A stretch of 64,000 nt of DNA from Symbiodinium kawagutii (GCA_009767595.1 VSDK01024302.1:552620-616619), one strand, 5' to 3'. Numbered from the stretch's first letter, positions 1 through 12,799 are shown. Notes: a model not told the origin generated them from the sequence alone. Translations and numbers: made by a program.

Positions 1-504
1 TCCTATGTGAGCGCGGGCAAACCAAGATATTGTAGCGAATATGATGCGAACTCAGGGTTAATAAACTACCGCCTATATCGCCCTATCAACCAACACCCCT
101 GTCCCAAACCCCAAACTAGCAACACAATAGTGGGTCCTCCTTTTAAACTGACTATACTATGGCTGATCACCCCCTAGCACAGCCAGACCAACAGCAGTCC
201 ACCACGAAATTCTCTCGAACTGGCAGTGCTGCGATAATGCCGAGGTGCTGGAAGGAATCATGCATGGCATTACCTCAGGCCAGAGGTGTGGTATGAAGCT
301 ACCCATAGTTGCCCATGCTGAAACCATGTATCATATCTTCATCAAGCCATGCCTGCTGCTCGAAAAGCATCCAAATATGTAGTTACAATTTAAAGTTGCA
401 TTTAATTTATATACTTGCACAATAAAAATATATAAATATATAAAATAATAGGTGTACATCACACAAATGCAGTCTGGAGTGATCACGTCTCTGCCCTGGG
501 TCCC
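1..504. other. 3' flank of the aminotransferase gene, no gene seen
   Basis: AT-rich sequence downstream of the aminotransferase stop codon. I see no convincing exon, repeat or RNA gene here. An ATA/AT-rich run at about 425-450 could lie in the 3' UTR. Confidence 0.5.
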
Positions 505-3500
505 TCACACCGCATGGCGGCGACAGAAGGCCTCAATCCTATCCCAGGCTTCCTCCAACACCTCTGCCGGGGCTGCAAACACCACGCCTTAGACTGCTGA
601 CGGCTGCAGAAAAAATGAAAGCAACAAACAACCAACAAACAACCAGCCAACCCAGTGCAACCTGGAACCGTTTTTCACCACAAGCAGTTTTTTCTTGCCG
701 GGGCGTGCAACTGCTTCAAGCAGTTGGTAAGTAGAATCTTCTGGTGGATGGAGAGAGCTGCCACTAAACTGGTTGGACATGAAGCCAAGGTGTTGGACAA
801 AATGCCGGCATGTCCAGTAGGGTCGCAAGAGTCTACTGCAAGGGGTGCATCACTCACCCACCCCTCAGGAGTAATGGCTCCGAAAGGAACAAAACCAACC
901 GAAAGGTCTCTTCAATTACAGTCTGCGGCCAGGAGGCGGAAGAAACCAGGTGCGCAAAAGCACTGTCCGGGAAGAACAGCTACAGACCTGTATAGCGTGG
1001 GGAGAAATATAGAATCACTGAAAATGATCACAACACATCTGGGACTCAAAGTTTTGGAAAAGTATACAATGCATCAAGTATGTTTATAGTCAGACTACTA
1101 GTATCCGTCAATGAGTCCCTGAAATAACAACAAAACATCGAATTATTCACTTCAGAGGATCCAAAAAACATCCAGATCGTGCCAGGAGACTCTTCCTCCA
1201 AAAGCTTTCCAGCAAAGCGCACATCGTCGGTGTTGATATCCAGCACCCCAGGCCGCAAGCGCACCATCAAATACCTGCAGAGATATGTTTCACCCCCTGC
1301 AATGACAGCACCTCCCTTGTGCCACGACACTAACACATCATTAAGCAGAGCGTTTCAGGTCAATTTTGAAAAAATAACATGACAAACATATTAATATTAT
1401 TATACATTATATACCTACTTGTGTCGTTCCTGATTCTCACATTCCATTGCATATTTCCGTTGTTTGGACCACCTGCGGCCACCCAACAAAGACTCCATGG
1501 GTACGCCTGGGCAGCACAGCTTTCCGCCAAGTTTCATAGAGCCTTCCGGCTCGGCAGCGACCTCCAAGCCCGGGATGGCTTTGCAGCGTCGCACGCAGCA
1601 GCTGGCGCTTGCCTGTCGGATTGGTCACTCTGAAGGGTCAACTTCTCAAGTCAAAAATGATGCAAAATATCAACTTTTGAACATAAATTTATGTATATAT
1701 TTGTTATTTGTTCATCAATTTGCAAACACTTCAATCTATGACAATCAGAATAGAAAGGGTTGAATCAGTTAAATACCAGTGAATCAAAGTGTTCAACCAG
1801 AATAGAAAGGGTTAAGTACCAGTTAATCAGAATAGAAAGGGTTTAAATACCATTGAAAGTGGCACCAAATGCTTGAAGTGTTCAAATGCTTGAAGTGGCA
1901 CCTCCAAAGCTGCGAGGACGTCCTTGTGCCAGCGGCAGCCATTGGGCACAGACGTCAAAATCTCTGGCATGGCAGCCTGGCACTGGTTGCTTGGTACGAT
2001 TTCCGGGTCCTACAGGCCCTACCTGTTAGATGACTGATTTCTGATTTTTTTTCACCGTGTTGGATGGAAAAAAGTTAACAACTCAGCTGGCCCATTCCGT
2101 TTTTAGAAACAAATCCGGTTGTTGCTCAGTCCACGAAGTCTAGCACCACCACACCAGCACCAGCAATAAGAACAAGAACACCAAGACCGGAACAAAACGA
2201 AGAACAACAGCACAAACAAACACAGCAACAGAGCTGTAAAGTGACAGCAACAGCCAATCCTTTTTGCAGAGCCTTTTCATCTTATTCTCCGTCTTTTTTC
2301 TCCGTCTCTTTTCTCCGTCCCTTTTTATATATCTTTCTCTCTTTCTTTCTCTCTTCCTCTCTCTTCCTCTCTCTTTCTCTCTCTTTCTGCATCTTTTTTC
2401 TCTTCTCTTTTTCTTTCTCTTCCCGGCGAGAGACACAACTAGCGAAATGTAGGACGCCGGATATATACGAGGAACCATTGCTGTCCGCACAAAAACGCAT
2501 TGTGCCGGTCGTCCCAATTTTTGATGTAAATCATAAACTTGCACACACCACCGAAAGCACGCAGCCAACATGACTGAGGCTGTCCAAACTTTTGTCAGCG
2601 AATCTGATGATCATGAATCAAGGCACCATAAGTATCCAGAAGTAACAACAGGAAAAATTCAAGGACTGGTAGCTGGTCACACTCAAAGTACTCTCTAAAT
2701 GGCTACCGGATTCATCATCAATCTGAGAAATGATAACAATACCTGTTCGACATGATCGCTGTCAATGATAAATGGCTGAAAACGATGATAAATTGCGGTC
2801 AAATAGTTGGCTTGTTGCTGTAGTAGGTACATTGCAAGCTTGGCTGCTACTAGCATAGCCGTTGGTATTAGTGTGTGCCAAACAATCTGGTAGATCGTTC
2901 TTCTGGGTAAACCACCATGTGGTTGAGATAATTATTCAATACCAGTACCATGTATTATGGTTCATACTGCTAAGAATGGCTAATAGCTAGTAACCTTCTG
3001 GGTAAATGGTTGGTTGCCCTCTTCTTTGTTGTCTGCGGCCGCAGGACACCCAGGCGGGAAGCTGGCGCCGGGTTGACTGTTGACCGGCTCTTCCTTGATA
3101 ATGGGACGGGAGAATGGCCGGCGGCCGGGTGGGTTGAATAATTACAACATCCATCCAAACACCAAAAAAGTTATTGATTATATTGGATGTTGTATGGTAT
3201 TGGATGTTGTATTTGGTTAGTCCATTTTTTGAATGGCCAGCCATCCAAAACAAAAGATTCATTTGTGAATAGAGTTTTTGATTGATTGTTTGTTGTTTCC
3301 CAAATTTCAAGCGGGAGCCAGTGGCATCCATCATGACATCCATGATGGATACAACAGTTAAAAAATGCTAGACTGAACTTTGGATTGTTGAGGGTTGGAT
3401 TTTGTCATCTTCAAATCTTCAAACATGCATCTGGTTCACACGATCACCTGGTACTGCAGAATCCACTGTTGATCCGCTTCACCTGAGGACCTAAGGGTGA

Positions 3501-6500
3501 TGGTCTACCCCATGCGTTCAAAAAGTCACGTATCATGGTTGGGACAATCATGGTTCAAAGGTTGTACCATTACCTGAGCCCTGATTTTGGGAATGTTTAA
3601 TCAGCATTGCCTTTCATTAACCATCAGCCATTACTAACAGCATAGCACTGCGGGCGCCTGAAGGGGTGCCGACGGTCCGAGGGAAACCTCAGATGGTTGT
3701 GGATGTTGGGAGGCCCCCAACATGGATCCATGGCAAGCAACCAACGAGGATGGGAACTGAACATATACCCACGTTCTTGTTAACGATGGCATAGCTACCA
3801 CAGCTTGACCTTGATGGGATATAGCAACAATGGTTAGACCTTGATGCAGTATAACAAAAATGGTTAGACCTTGATTGGGCATTCATTTGAACAATCATTT
3901 TGGCTGACCAACGGTAATGAGGTATAAGTACCAACAATGGCTGATGGAGCATTGTATGCCGACAAAAGTTGACCGTTTACAGCCAACAATGATAGGGATA
4001 TCACAAGTATATCTGCAGCTATTCTGCCTCGTCCGCAAGCATCGTTAAGTACGGGGCCCCAGGATATTCAGCAGCAACGTCTGAGATACCAATAATCAAT
4101 GAGGTGCTATCACCAACAATCAATGCTCACCATCATATTTGCATCTTCCCTTCTATTAGCAAGTTATTGTCCCTCATTATTGTTGATTAATGCATATTAA
4201 TATTGACCAATAGCCCACAATCACTGAGGTGCATCAATCACGGTGCCCACCAACGAGCCGCCACACTTCCTTCCGGCTCCGCTCCCCGGCCTGGCAGAGT
4301 TTCAGCAAGGTCTCAGGGACTCCGGCGTCCGCAAAGGCACCATCTGCATCGTGCACCGTGATCCAACCGATGCGCCAGCCTCGATGTGTACACTCATCGC
4401 TCAAAAATGTAGGACTAAAGGCTGATGACATCTATATATATATATATATATCTATATATCATCTATATCATCTATGATTAGTTGTAATTACATCTATACA
4501 TCTAAGTACATCTATCTAATTGCATCTGATTGCTCTCTTTCTCTCTCAGCTTGGCTGTCATGCCGCCTCACCATGGAGGTGCTAATTTCTTACAGTAGCG
4601 TGGGAATAGTAGCATGTATTAGACATGTAGTACTAATCACCGATGAGATGGGAATAGAACTCAAAACATCGGATTGGTGGTTTGCTCCACTGATCATCTC
4701 TAAAAAACATTTTTCCAAAATCTCCAGTAAAAGCAGATTGGTGGTTCACTTTCCTGAAGATTGGCATCTTTCTTTCCGAAGATTGGCAGGGCACCCAGCT
4801 TGTCAACCGACCAAGGTCTAGTCTTGCAGGGGATCCTAACTTCGGACTCTCCACCAAGGCCTGTCACAAACCAGTTGCCCCATGTTGCCCAAAATGCCCA
4901 AGCAGAGGTATGGTATGGTATGGTATTGTATCGTATACTATGTGCATACCGTTTATATGGTATGGTTGCCGCACAATATACGAGGTATGTTGCATTCTAT
5001 ATTGTTGGCATCTGTTGGCTCTGCATTCTCAGTTGTCACAATTCACTGCATGCTCAATGATGTTCACCCTCATTCATCTTACTCACATCTTCTTCACCTG
5101 GATTTCACCCTTGATTGACCCGTGTCTGAATCTGACCTTGGAGGTCCCCAGGAGGTCCCCATGAGGTCCCCACCTGGTGCGAGCCATCGCTTTGATAAAG
5201 CGCACACAGAAAGGATGGGCACTCGTGGCGACGCTTCCGCGCACGAAACAAATGGCCTAGCGGCGTCAACAGAAGATCGTCCAAGGAGAACATGACAGTT
5301 TATTGGAAGAGCTTATGGCTCATGATTACTATAAGATAGTGAAAACCTTGAGGTTGGATCATGCTATGTATTCAAAGGCCGGTTTGTAGTTATAGGTTCA
5401 TTCAGGAGGCAACATATGAGAAATCAGGAGAATGCACTTAATACCTCAAGCCGAAAAAACTAATGTGCAAAATTGGATGCCCGAATTATATTCATGCACG
5501 CCATTGTTTCAAATTAAGATGTCCAAACAAAATGAACGCCCATGTGGCGGGAAGCACGTTGTGCAAACAGAAATCACTCCAACCGAATTTGCATGGCATA
5601 CATGTCTATATACATACAGTATGTCGCATGTTTGCCATGCTGCAACAGGGAAGGTAATAGAGATCAACAGGGTCAGCAAGGGGGATAGAAAGATAGATAG
5701 ACAAACAGAAAAACAGACAGATGGATACACAGATGGGTAGACAAACAAAGAAACAAACTGGCAAACAAATACATCGATAGGTAGATATATAGGATAGAAA
5801 AGTAGGCAGGTAGCTAGATAGATAGAGAAATCGCAAAATGGATGAATAGAAAAATAGATAGATCGCTAGCAAGCTAGATAGATTGATTGATAGATTTTAG
5901 TTGCCGGGGGCCGGCGCAGATAGGTAGTTAGATAACATTCCTTGATCCCGGAATCGCCATCCTTCGCCAAAACATGCCAAAACAATCCGTTCGCAAAACT
6001 TTTGCAAACTCCATGTTTGACTTTCGCTGGGTTAAATCTTGTCTTGTTATGCATGCTAGAAGTATGTCAGCCACGCGGAAAATTTTGTTGGCTTGGCAGT
6101 CAGACTACAACTTTGCAATGCTTCTGCCTTTATTTGCTCAACTTTTCTTCACACATCTCATCTGTCCATCTCAGGATCTCCCCGAACAGTTGTCGCTTAT
6201 TAGGAGGGTGCTCTTAGCTATCCTTTCTTTCACCACGCCCTTCGGAAAACTTTTGCGAAACTTTTCGAAACGTTGGGAACCCATCAAGGCTTGCATTATC
6301 TTGGATTTATCTTCCCAGAAGAAGCCTGTACCACTCAAAAGTTTACACACGAAAACATTTTTGCACTTCGAATACGTTACACAAAGAACTTTCACCAATA
6401 AACTTTTTCGCGAATTCCGAAAAACTTCCGCGAACCATGGATTCATGATGAAAGGTCATCGAAGACTACACTCCGTAGTAGGACCTTTTGCGCGACTGAT

Positions 6501-9500
6501 AGATAGATAGGTAGATAGATAGATAGGTAGATACATAGATAAATAGATAGATAGATAGATAGATTGATTGATAGACGATCTAAGATAAGATAGGATAAGA
6601 TAAGACCAGATTAGATTGGATCAAATTGGACTAGACTAGGTTAGATCAGATTAGATTACTGTAGATCAAATTACATTGACTAGACTAGATGAGATTAGAT
6701 CCAATTAGATGATTAGATGAGATTAGATTTGAGTAGATTAGATTAGATTAGATTAGGCAGATAAATATATAATATATAGATTCAGATAGAGATGATAGAT
6801 AGGTAGAGAGAGAGACAAACGAACAAGCAAACCACCAAACAGATAGACGACAAATACAAACAAACAAACAGATTCCCGCCCCTTGCCATTCTTTGAATGG
6901 ATGCGGGTCATCCATCATTCATCGCCAACAGCCTCCCTCTCCTATAGTCCTATAGGTTTCTTATTTGGACACTTCGGCCACCGCCTTGTGCGGTCGTACT
7001 GGTTTGGCGTATCGATGCAAACGGGATCTTATATAAGTATAAATATATAAGTTTCCACATCATACCCCACGGGCCATAGGTTCAATTGGAGACCCTCATC
7101 AGGCCGCACAAACCCCAAGAACTTTGCCATACTTTGCGCCTGGAAAAACTCATCCCAGCATACACTTCATCTGCAATCACAGGCAGTCCCAGCTCTGTAG
7201 CCGCCTTCAACACCTGCACGGCAAGCTTCTGTCGTGCTGACGTTAGGTTGCACTAATATCACTCATCAGATTGGCTGATTCTTAAGGTGGACTGCACACG
7301 AACGACCCCTTTTGCCTCACGAATCCTAGCAATCCAGAGTATAGACATTGTTCATCCGCCAAGTAGATGCCACAACGAGGAATCAAACATGGGGCAGTTT
7401 GCAGACACTGCGTCACTCCCATTGATGCTAGCCATAAATTTTGGCAGGCTTCTGGAAAGGAAGTAAGTGTCCATGTTTTTGGGACCACGTCACACCATTC
7501 CCAAAAGCATCCAAAAGCCATGCCTCACCCAGGTGCTCACGAGAGAAGACAGTTCCGCAAGGGTTCGAAGGGTTGTTGATCAGCAAGCCGCATGTGTTGT
7601 CATCCTTGGTGAAGCCACACGGCATGCTCATGGCACACCCACCCCTACACCTGCTGTCAACAATCTTCCACTATCTTTCCTTAGTGAATATTAGTGAATA
7701 TTAGTGATAAAGAGTTATAACAGCGCTGAGTTGCGGCTCATTGTGGCACTTCAGCTTCTGAGACCGCAAGTAATGCAGGCCACATGTCCCCATGTCTGTC
7801 CCCAGTGTGTCCCCATGGCAAGGGGTTAGGAAATCAGGCTGAGGCTGAGTCGACCAGCTTGGCAATATCCCCAATGTTGCATTGCCAACCCTTGTCAGGC
7901 AACAAGTCGTAGTAGCGCACTTCAACTCCATGATAATCACCTGAACCACAACCAAAATCCGCAAAAACTGTCGTGTGGCGTTTTCAGTAGCCAACCATTT
8001 CAACTTGAGGCCCAGAAGGATCATGAAGGATCGAAATGATCTGTCAAGGCCGATGGTCATGAGGATGAGGGATGATGGTCAGGATGAAAAATGACGGAGG
8101 ATTGACATTGATTGATGATGATTGGCAGGGGGCAGGGGCATGGTCAAGTCTCACTCAACCTCTGGGTCTGGGACTGAGCATTTTTTCAGACAAGGCACAC
8201 AGCACCTGATACAAAGGAAAGCCAGGTCGCGGCAAAAGCAAATTACCTCAATTCATCAGGGCAAAGGCAATGAATTGCACTTTGTCAAATTACCTCAATT
8301 ACTAGCAAAATCCACTATTCAATAGAAAATCCTTTCGCCACTTAAGGTGAAAGCAAACGAAGGTAAGGCATCCACGCGTACCAATATGTCACAATGGACA
8401 TGTGGTAACACGTTGCCAGAGCTTCACCCGGCACCGCCTCGTTCCACCGGGCCACTGCCAGGGAAAGCCAAGGCAGCAATGCAATGGGACAGCGCTTCGG
8501 AGCAACCCAAAGTCATGAACACATCCTGCCAGCGGGAAGAAGCTGCGCCATGCAGCGCCGTGGTGTGGAGCATTGTGGGGCTGCACCCGTGCAATCTTGC
8601 AATACATGAAGCAAGGTAAGGATAGGTAGGGAACAAGCAGCAGTATTGAATCGGCGTTTATCCTCTGTCATCATCCCTTGAGGCTCGAATCAGTCAATTC
8701 CATCAACAAACATCTTCCGGGCATGTTCTCGGCTACAGTGTGCGACCCCACAATTTGGAACCAGCATCGACTGCGCGTACTATTGAACAAGAACATGAAG
8801 TTGATTCATGTGTTTTCAGCATACTCCTCTCTGATTCTTAAATCCTTGAATCCTTAGCCAACCTGGAGAAACGATGAGAAAGGTGCATCTTGACATATGG
8901 AAGCTGCGATGGGCCTCACCTTGGCCTGCAATGTGGGCCTTCCAGGTGTGTTGAAGAAATTGGCCACCGCCGCACGGCAACGAGCATTGCCCTGACTCGG
9001 CTGGTAACCGTTGTTCTGTCCGGAATTCACCTCGTGGGATGTGGAGGGCCCCACGGGCACGTATTAGATGATCATAGATGATCTGGGTGGATGACGCACA
9101 ATGGGATTCCCTGGGCAGAATGACAGGGCGATAAAATCGGATGGGAATTCAAAGGATGCTTTACAGTTCGCCATGTCCCCCCACATTTCTTTGAGGACTG
9201 CATCTTATGCAGTCAAACTGGCATCGACAAATCGGTCAAAGATCAATGAGGAGAAGTATAACCAGCTATCGTTGGGTGATACTATGAATAACCCAAGTGT
9301 CAAAAAAATATCATAACCCACTGGCTGTGATACGTATTATATCGTATTATAACAAATATTGCCGCTGAAAAACAGCGACTGGATGGGACTGACGGTGGTG
9401 GCCCCCTGAGCTGAGTGACAGCATGCGAGACTGCCGAGACCATCTCCACGCTGGGCCGGAGGTGCGGGTAGCATGTAGGGTCCCCCTGGGCCAAAGACAC

Positions 9501-9989
9501 CAAGGTCTTGGCCGGGTTTTCCTGGCACCAGGATCCGGCAGGTTTGGCAAGTTTGCACTTTCAACATCTTTCAACTCCTTTGCACATCACGCATGTTTTC
9601 ATCCTGTTTCGATGAGGTACACCAAAGCCAAATTCAAAGATTCAAGCCAAATAGTTTGCTTCAAATTCCGCAGTCTTCCAAACTTCATAGGCGAAGCATG
9701 GTAAAGCTGTGTAAAGCTTGAGATTTGGGGGATGATTGGGTGTACAATGCCTATTCAGACACGACAATTGCAGGTAATCACGCAGCATGATGTCACACAC
9801 CCCACATCTGCAGGGTCTAGCCCTGCAGGGTCTAGCCTTGCCAGCAATGGTATCCATGATCTCTCGAATTGGGTTGCGAATGCCCTTGGCCCTTTCTCCC
9901 AAGCGAATCCGCCACTTGGGTGCATGTTGGATGTCACCATCGGATTCAAGGCTCCGCTTCCTTAGAAATGTGGAAGCAACACACCCCAT
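505..9989 (-). CDS. Tyrosine aminotransferase-like PLP enzyme, complete 15-exon gene
   Basis: Class I/II pyridoxal-phosphate aminotransferase, closest to tyrosine aminotransferase (amino group transfer from an aromatic amino acid to 2-oxoglutarate). Exons, in gene order: 9989-9837, 9521-9420, 9030-8920, 8525-8456, 8246-8199, 7940-7846, 7604-7529, 7236-7140, 5256-5174, 4379-4291, 2009-1902, 1612-1536, 1274-1191, 987-920, 572-505. They join in phase to 443 codons including the TGA stop. Landmarks in order: SLAQGDPT, NNGYQPSQG, TLGCSEAL, PRPGFPLY, INNPSNPCG, VIADEVY, SKRW with the PLP-binding lysine, GWRIGW, PEGSMYLMV, and a C-terminal AEVLEEAWDRIEAFC helix. Length fits the family (about 440-455 aa). 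Donors are 9 GT, 4 GC and 1 GA. The first ATG gives an MGCVAS start; upstream sequence is open in frame, so the start is the weakest part. Family placement rests on motif order; the exact substrate is inferred. Confidence 0.9.
1473..1535 (-). other. In-frame alternative extension of aminotransferase exon 12
   Basis: Exon 12 fits the family best if it ends at 1536, using a GA donor, because this restores the conserved P-x-G-x-M-Y-L-M-V core across the junction. A GT donor also exists at 1472-1471 in the same phase. Using it would add exactly 63 nt (21 codons, no stop) in the middle of that core. Either the GT site is a decoy or two isoforms are made. Confidence 0.5.
1745..1852. repeat. Short tandem repeat around AATCAGAATAGAAAGGGTT
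   Basis: About three imperfect copies of a roughly 30-45 bp unit containing AGAATAGAAAGGGTT followed by AAATACCAGT. It lies inside an intron of the aminotransferase gene. Confidence 0.8.
2282..2432. repeat. Pyrimidine (CTTT/CTCT) tract
   Basis: About 150 bp of almost pure C+T on the plus strand, inside the 2.3-kb intron between exons 10 and 11 of the aminotransferase gene. Long Arg/Lys/Glu- or Ser/Leu-rich reading frames across it are artefacts of composition. Confidence 0.85.
3797..3880. repeat. Tandem repeat of about 36 bp with TTAGACCTTGAT
   Basis: Two to three imperfect copies of a unit ending in AATGGTTAGACCTTGAT, in an aminotransferase intron. Confidence 0.65.
4432..4520. repeat. (TA)n / TATC microsatellite
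   Basis: An uninterrupted TATA run followed by TCTATATC and ATCTA variants, within the intron between aminotransferase exons 9 and 10. Confidence 0.85.
5675..5900. repeat. GATA/GACA-type tetranucleotide repeat
   Basis: Degenerate TAGA, ACAG and AGAT units over about 220 bp, immediately left of the dispersed repeat copy at 5950-6497. Confidence 0.8.
5950..6497 (+). repeat. Dispersed repeat with TTTCGCGAA-like motifs, copy 1
   Basis: Shares with 37680-38140 a series of short blocks in the same order and orientation: an AACTCCATGTTTGACTTTCGC-type block (6008-6028), several TTTCGCGAA or TTTTGCGAA motifs, a GCGAACC..GATTCATGA block, and an identical 17-nt end, GGACCTTTTGCGCGACT (6481-6497). It sits in the aminotransferase intron 5257-7139, antisense to the host gene. 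A 178-codon open frame across it is accidental. No terminal inverted repeats or coding capacity were found. The family is unknown to me. Confidence 0.75.
6498..6800. repeat. GATA and GATTA microsatellite block
   Basis: TAGATAGA repeats change into AGATTAGATT and related pentanucleotides. The block directly abuts the right end of dispersed repeat copy 1, so both flanks of that copy are GATA-type repeats. Confidence 0.85.
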
Positions 9990-12371
9990 AGTTGCAGAAT
10001 GTTGCAGGCCTTCCATGGATGGGTTCTTCTCGCCACAGTATGGTGGTTCTGAACAAAGGATTGGTTGCAAACCATTTGGAAAAGTGGGTTCTGTACAAAT
10101 GGTGGATACCTGCGCGGGGCAGCAACGCACACGTTCACGGAAATGTAGAGGTGCATGCACGCCCCATTGGGTCAAGGTCTTTGAGTCTTGCAGCCATCTG
10201 CATCATGTGTAACATCATGTTTATCATGTTTTTTTGCCAGGGCTTCCCACAGATTTGCCCCATAAATCATGTTTGGAATAACGAAATATCTAGGCAAATT
10301 GCAAGCAGGAAGTGTCAAACCGCAACCAAACCTAGATATCATCCTGCATCATCCTATCTCACAGTGTCGAATCACTCTGCAGGGCTCCACCATTGCGAAA
10401 TCAGCATATGATTCACGTGATGATAGCCAACTCTCAACTCTGGGACCCCAAATTCCCTGCGTCCCACTGTGAAAGATCAACGCTTTGCCATGATATCCAT
10501 GATATCCATTGCGTTCAGGGAAGCTCTGCGATCCCCACTCAGGGGGCCCTGATCTGCGTCAGAGACACTTCGGATTTGCCTTTGACTCCACAAGGGTAAT
10601 TGTACCTCATGCCATCTTCGAAGCTGGTGATTTGCATAATTCAAAATCATCGAAGGGACGGCATGTAATGGCAACAATGATCAGTGAGCAATGGTTCCAA
10701 TTGGCTTCACCGACCTGACTGTAGGAATGTAATGGATCAGAATGATATCATTTTTTGTCGGGTAGAATGTAGATTGGCCTTGACTAGCCCTCTATGTGGC
10801 CCAGATCAAGGACTGGATTTGGCTCTTGAGAACATCCACCCTATACTCTCATCGTCTTTCATCCAAAACCATCCGACAAAAATTGCTACTTTTCAAGGAA
10901 GAAATTGTTCGGGAAGACCCCCCCGTATTCCTACAAAGCACTACCTGAGCCCCTCGTCTGTCTCTCTTGCAGGCCAATCGGCTTGCCAGTGTGACCATCT
11001 TCTCGAAGGCAAACAGGAAAGAAACCCGCGATTCCGCCGGGTGCCGCAGCCACAAATTAGCTTCGGGAAGAAATGGCAAATTAAAACTCAACGGCAAGCC
11101 AATAGCTTCAAAGCAGTGCTTATTTTAGAGATCAGGCAACGCACGGCAACCCAATTATAATACTTGATTATTAGGCCTCGGTGATTCGACGAAATTCCAT
11201 CAGGCATGCAACAAAATAAATTGTCACGTCACATACTTTCAATAGCAAATCTCTTCATGTGCTGTGCCCATTTTTGTGCGCGTGCTATCCCCATGTATCA
11301 AGAGGGAGGCTCAGCAGCACCTACACCGCACTGCGCAGAAGGCACATCCACACTGACCAAGGATCACCAAGGTCCCGATCAGTGTGACTAAGTGCCTTTT
11401 GCGAGCGCTTGGATCGCTGCCCTGTGTGCCATCCATAAGCCATCATAAACCAAGCAATGTTTGACAAGCGATTTATTTACTTCACTGCAATCCTGAATTA
11501 GGGTTGTCCCTATATCATAGGCTTTGCACAGGGCGCACAGGCTTCGGCATTAACACTGCGTGTCAGGCTGCTTCTTTGGAAGGCAGGCTGCACCAGGAAA
11601 AACGACTGGCATGAGCAGTGCCAATTCATCATGTGTAAGAACCTTCATCAATTCATGTAGATACTGCACCTCAAGGTATATCCCTACTATTCCCTTCGAG
11701 TTGTATCCCACATATCCCTCACCACTTCTGTATAGGTCTTCTTGGTGTCAAGAATTGAATCTTACGCCATGGGGTGCAGTCGCTTTGTAGTCGCGGCGGT
11801 GGGCCATGTGCATGGGTACCCCCCATCGTCATGGCATGTCAGGGCCAACACCGGAGCAACAGCTGCACGAATGCTTGCTTGGCACTTGGCATAGCTCAAG
11901 GGATCGCGTTGTCATGTGTTGCGGTGCTAATCCTAGCCTCCATCCTGCCGGTTGTGCCGAGTGTGCCCATGGGGATGGAGATGGTGAATGGGAAGTGGAT
12001 GAGACTCTAAGAACAGCTTCTAGTTTGGAGGGTTTGGGAAGTGCCACCAGTGGATGGCCATACCATCCAGGAACACAGCACTAGTCATTTTCAGAGACAT
12101 CACAACACCAAGCAGGGGCTAAACAGTCCTGTGCTCCTAGACCTGGGTCCAGAGGCTCGTTGGTTTCCACTTCCTCCTGGCGGCACAGCTGAGCTGACTC
12201 AGCTTGGTGCATCCGTGGCCAATCATGAGGCCCACACCACATAGGCGCACGGCGTCACCAATTTTTGCCGTTTACTTTAATACTTCATAGATCTTCATAG
12301 GTATTGTACATGGTATTGTCGTAGCATTCAACTGTAGCTGTTGTTTTAAATATGATCTTTGGCTGTGGATC
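9990..12371. other. Unresolved region upstream of the aminotransferase gene
   Basis: No complete gene model. The frame of exon 1 remains open upstream to about 10175. GC-richer patches at 10510-10600, 11270-11390 and 11780-12040 read through on both strands, so I could not choose a strand or frame for them. Confidence 0.4.
10972..11130 (+). CDS. Candidate plus-strand exon, unknown protein
   Basis: A strong acceptor (a polypyrimidine run ending CTCTTGCAG at 10970) is followed by an open plus-strand frame beginning ANRLASVTIF and continuing lysine-rich for about 50 codons. The minus strand is also open here (a frame with HPAESRVSFLFAFEK), and all confident genes in the window are on minus, so strand is uncertain. 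No family recognised. Confidence 0.3.
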
Positions 12372-12545
12372 TCACAGTGTGAAGCAAAGCGCATCAGTTC
12401 GGGCAGCGGATGATATGGCGCCTGAGCGTCTGGAGATTCATCTGGTGGTGCCACTGGGTCTTCTTCCTGGTCGCTCTGCTGAGCTGCTTGGTTTTCAATG
12501 CTCCGTCTATCTTCATCCGCGAAGAAGAGTTGAACTTAGGATGGT
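12372..12545 (-). CDS. Candidate acidic exon of an unknown gene
   Basis: Open frame reading VQLFFADEDRRSIENQ, then a Gln/Glu/Asp/Pro-rich stretch (QEEDPVAPPDESPDAQAP), ending near PELMRFASH with a GT donor at about 12372. The composition is strongly protein-like. It probably belongs with the exons at 12800-13071 and 13394-13532, but I could not prove the joins. No family recognised. Confidence 0.5.
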
Positions 12546-12799
12546 TGAGGTACGTTTAGGTGCCTGACAGCCAAGCAATCAGGCTCATTTCTGGGGACCG
12601 CAAAACTGATGTTGCCTGTTCCCTGCCCCTTCTCCTGCATTCCATCTGGAGAACTTTCCCCTTGAGGAGAAGAATCACGAGCGCGGGCTCTGGCCTGAAG
12701 ACGATGCACCACCAAAGCGCATTCAACGACCCTAACATTTGAATTCTGCTTGACCACTCCAGCCGCCTTTCCCTGCATTTTGACCACTCCAGCCTGTCA

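Noticed and set aside
850..987. Frameshift near the aminotransferase C-terminus (frames RLLAADCN and PQTVIEETFRL)
   Set aside because: A GT donor at 919 and the exon at 572-505 restore the family C-terminus (PAEVLEEAWDRIEAFC) in phase, so no frameshift or pseudogene is needed.
2140..2573. Arg/Lys/Glu-rich and Ser/Leu-rich open frames around 2.2-2.5 kb
   Set aside because: Products of the pyrimidine tract; they fall in an aminotransferase intron.
2987..3160. GC-rich patch with PAWVSCG, at first taken as the exon before the PLP-lysine of the aminotransferase
   Set aside because: It lies between exons 10 and 11, the wrong order; the true segment (VPILSVCALSKRW) is at 5256-5174.
5974..6510. 178-codon plus-strand open frame
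   Set aside because: It coincides with the dispersed repeat; copy 2 of that repeat does not keep the frame, and the region is an intron of the aminotransferase gene.
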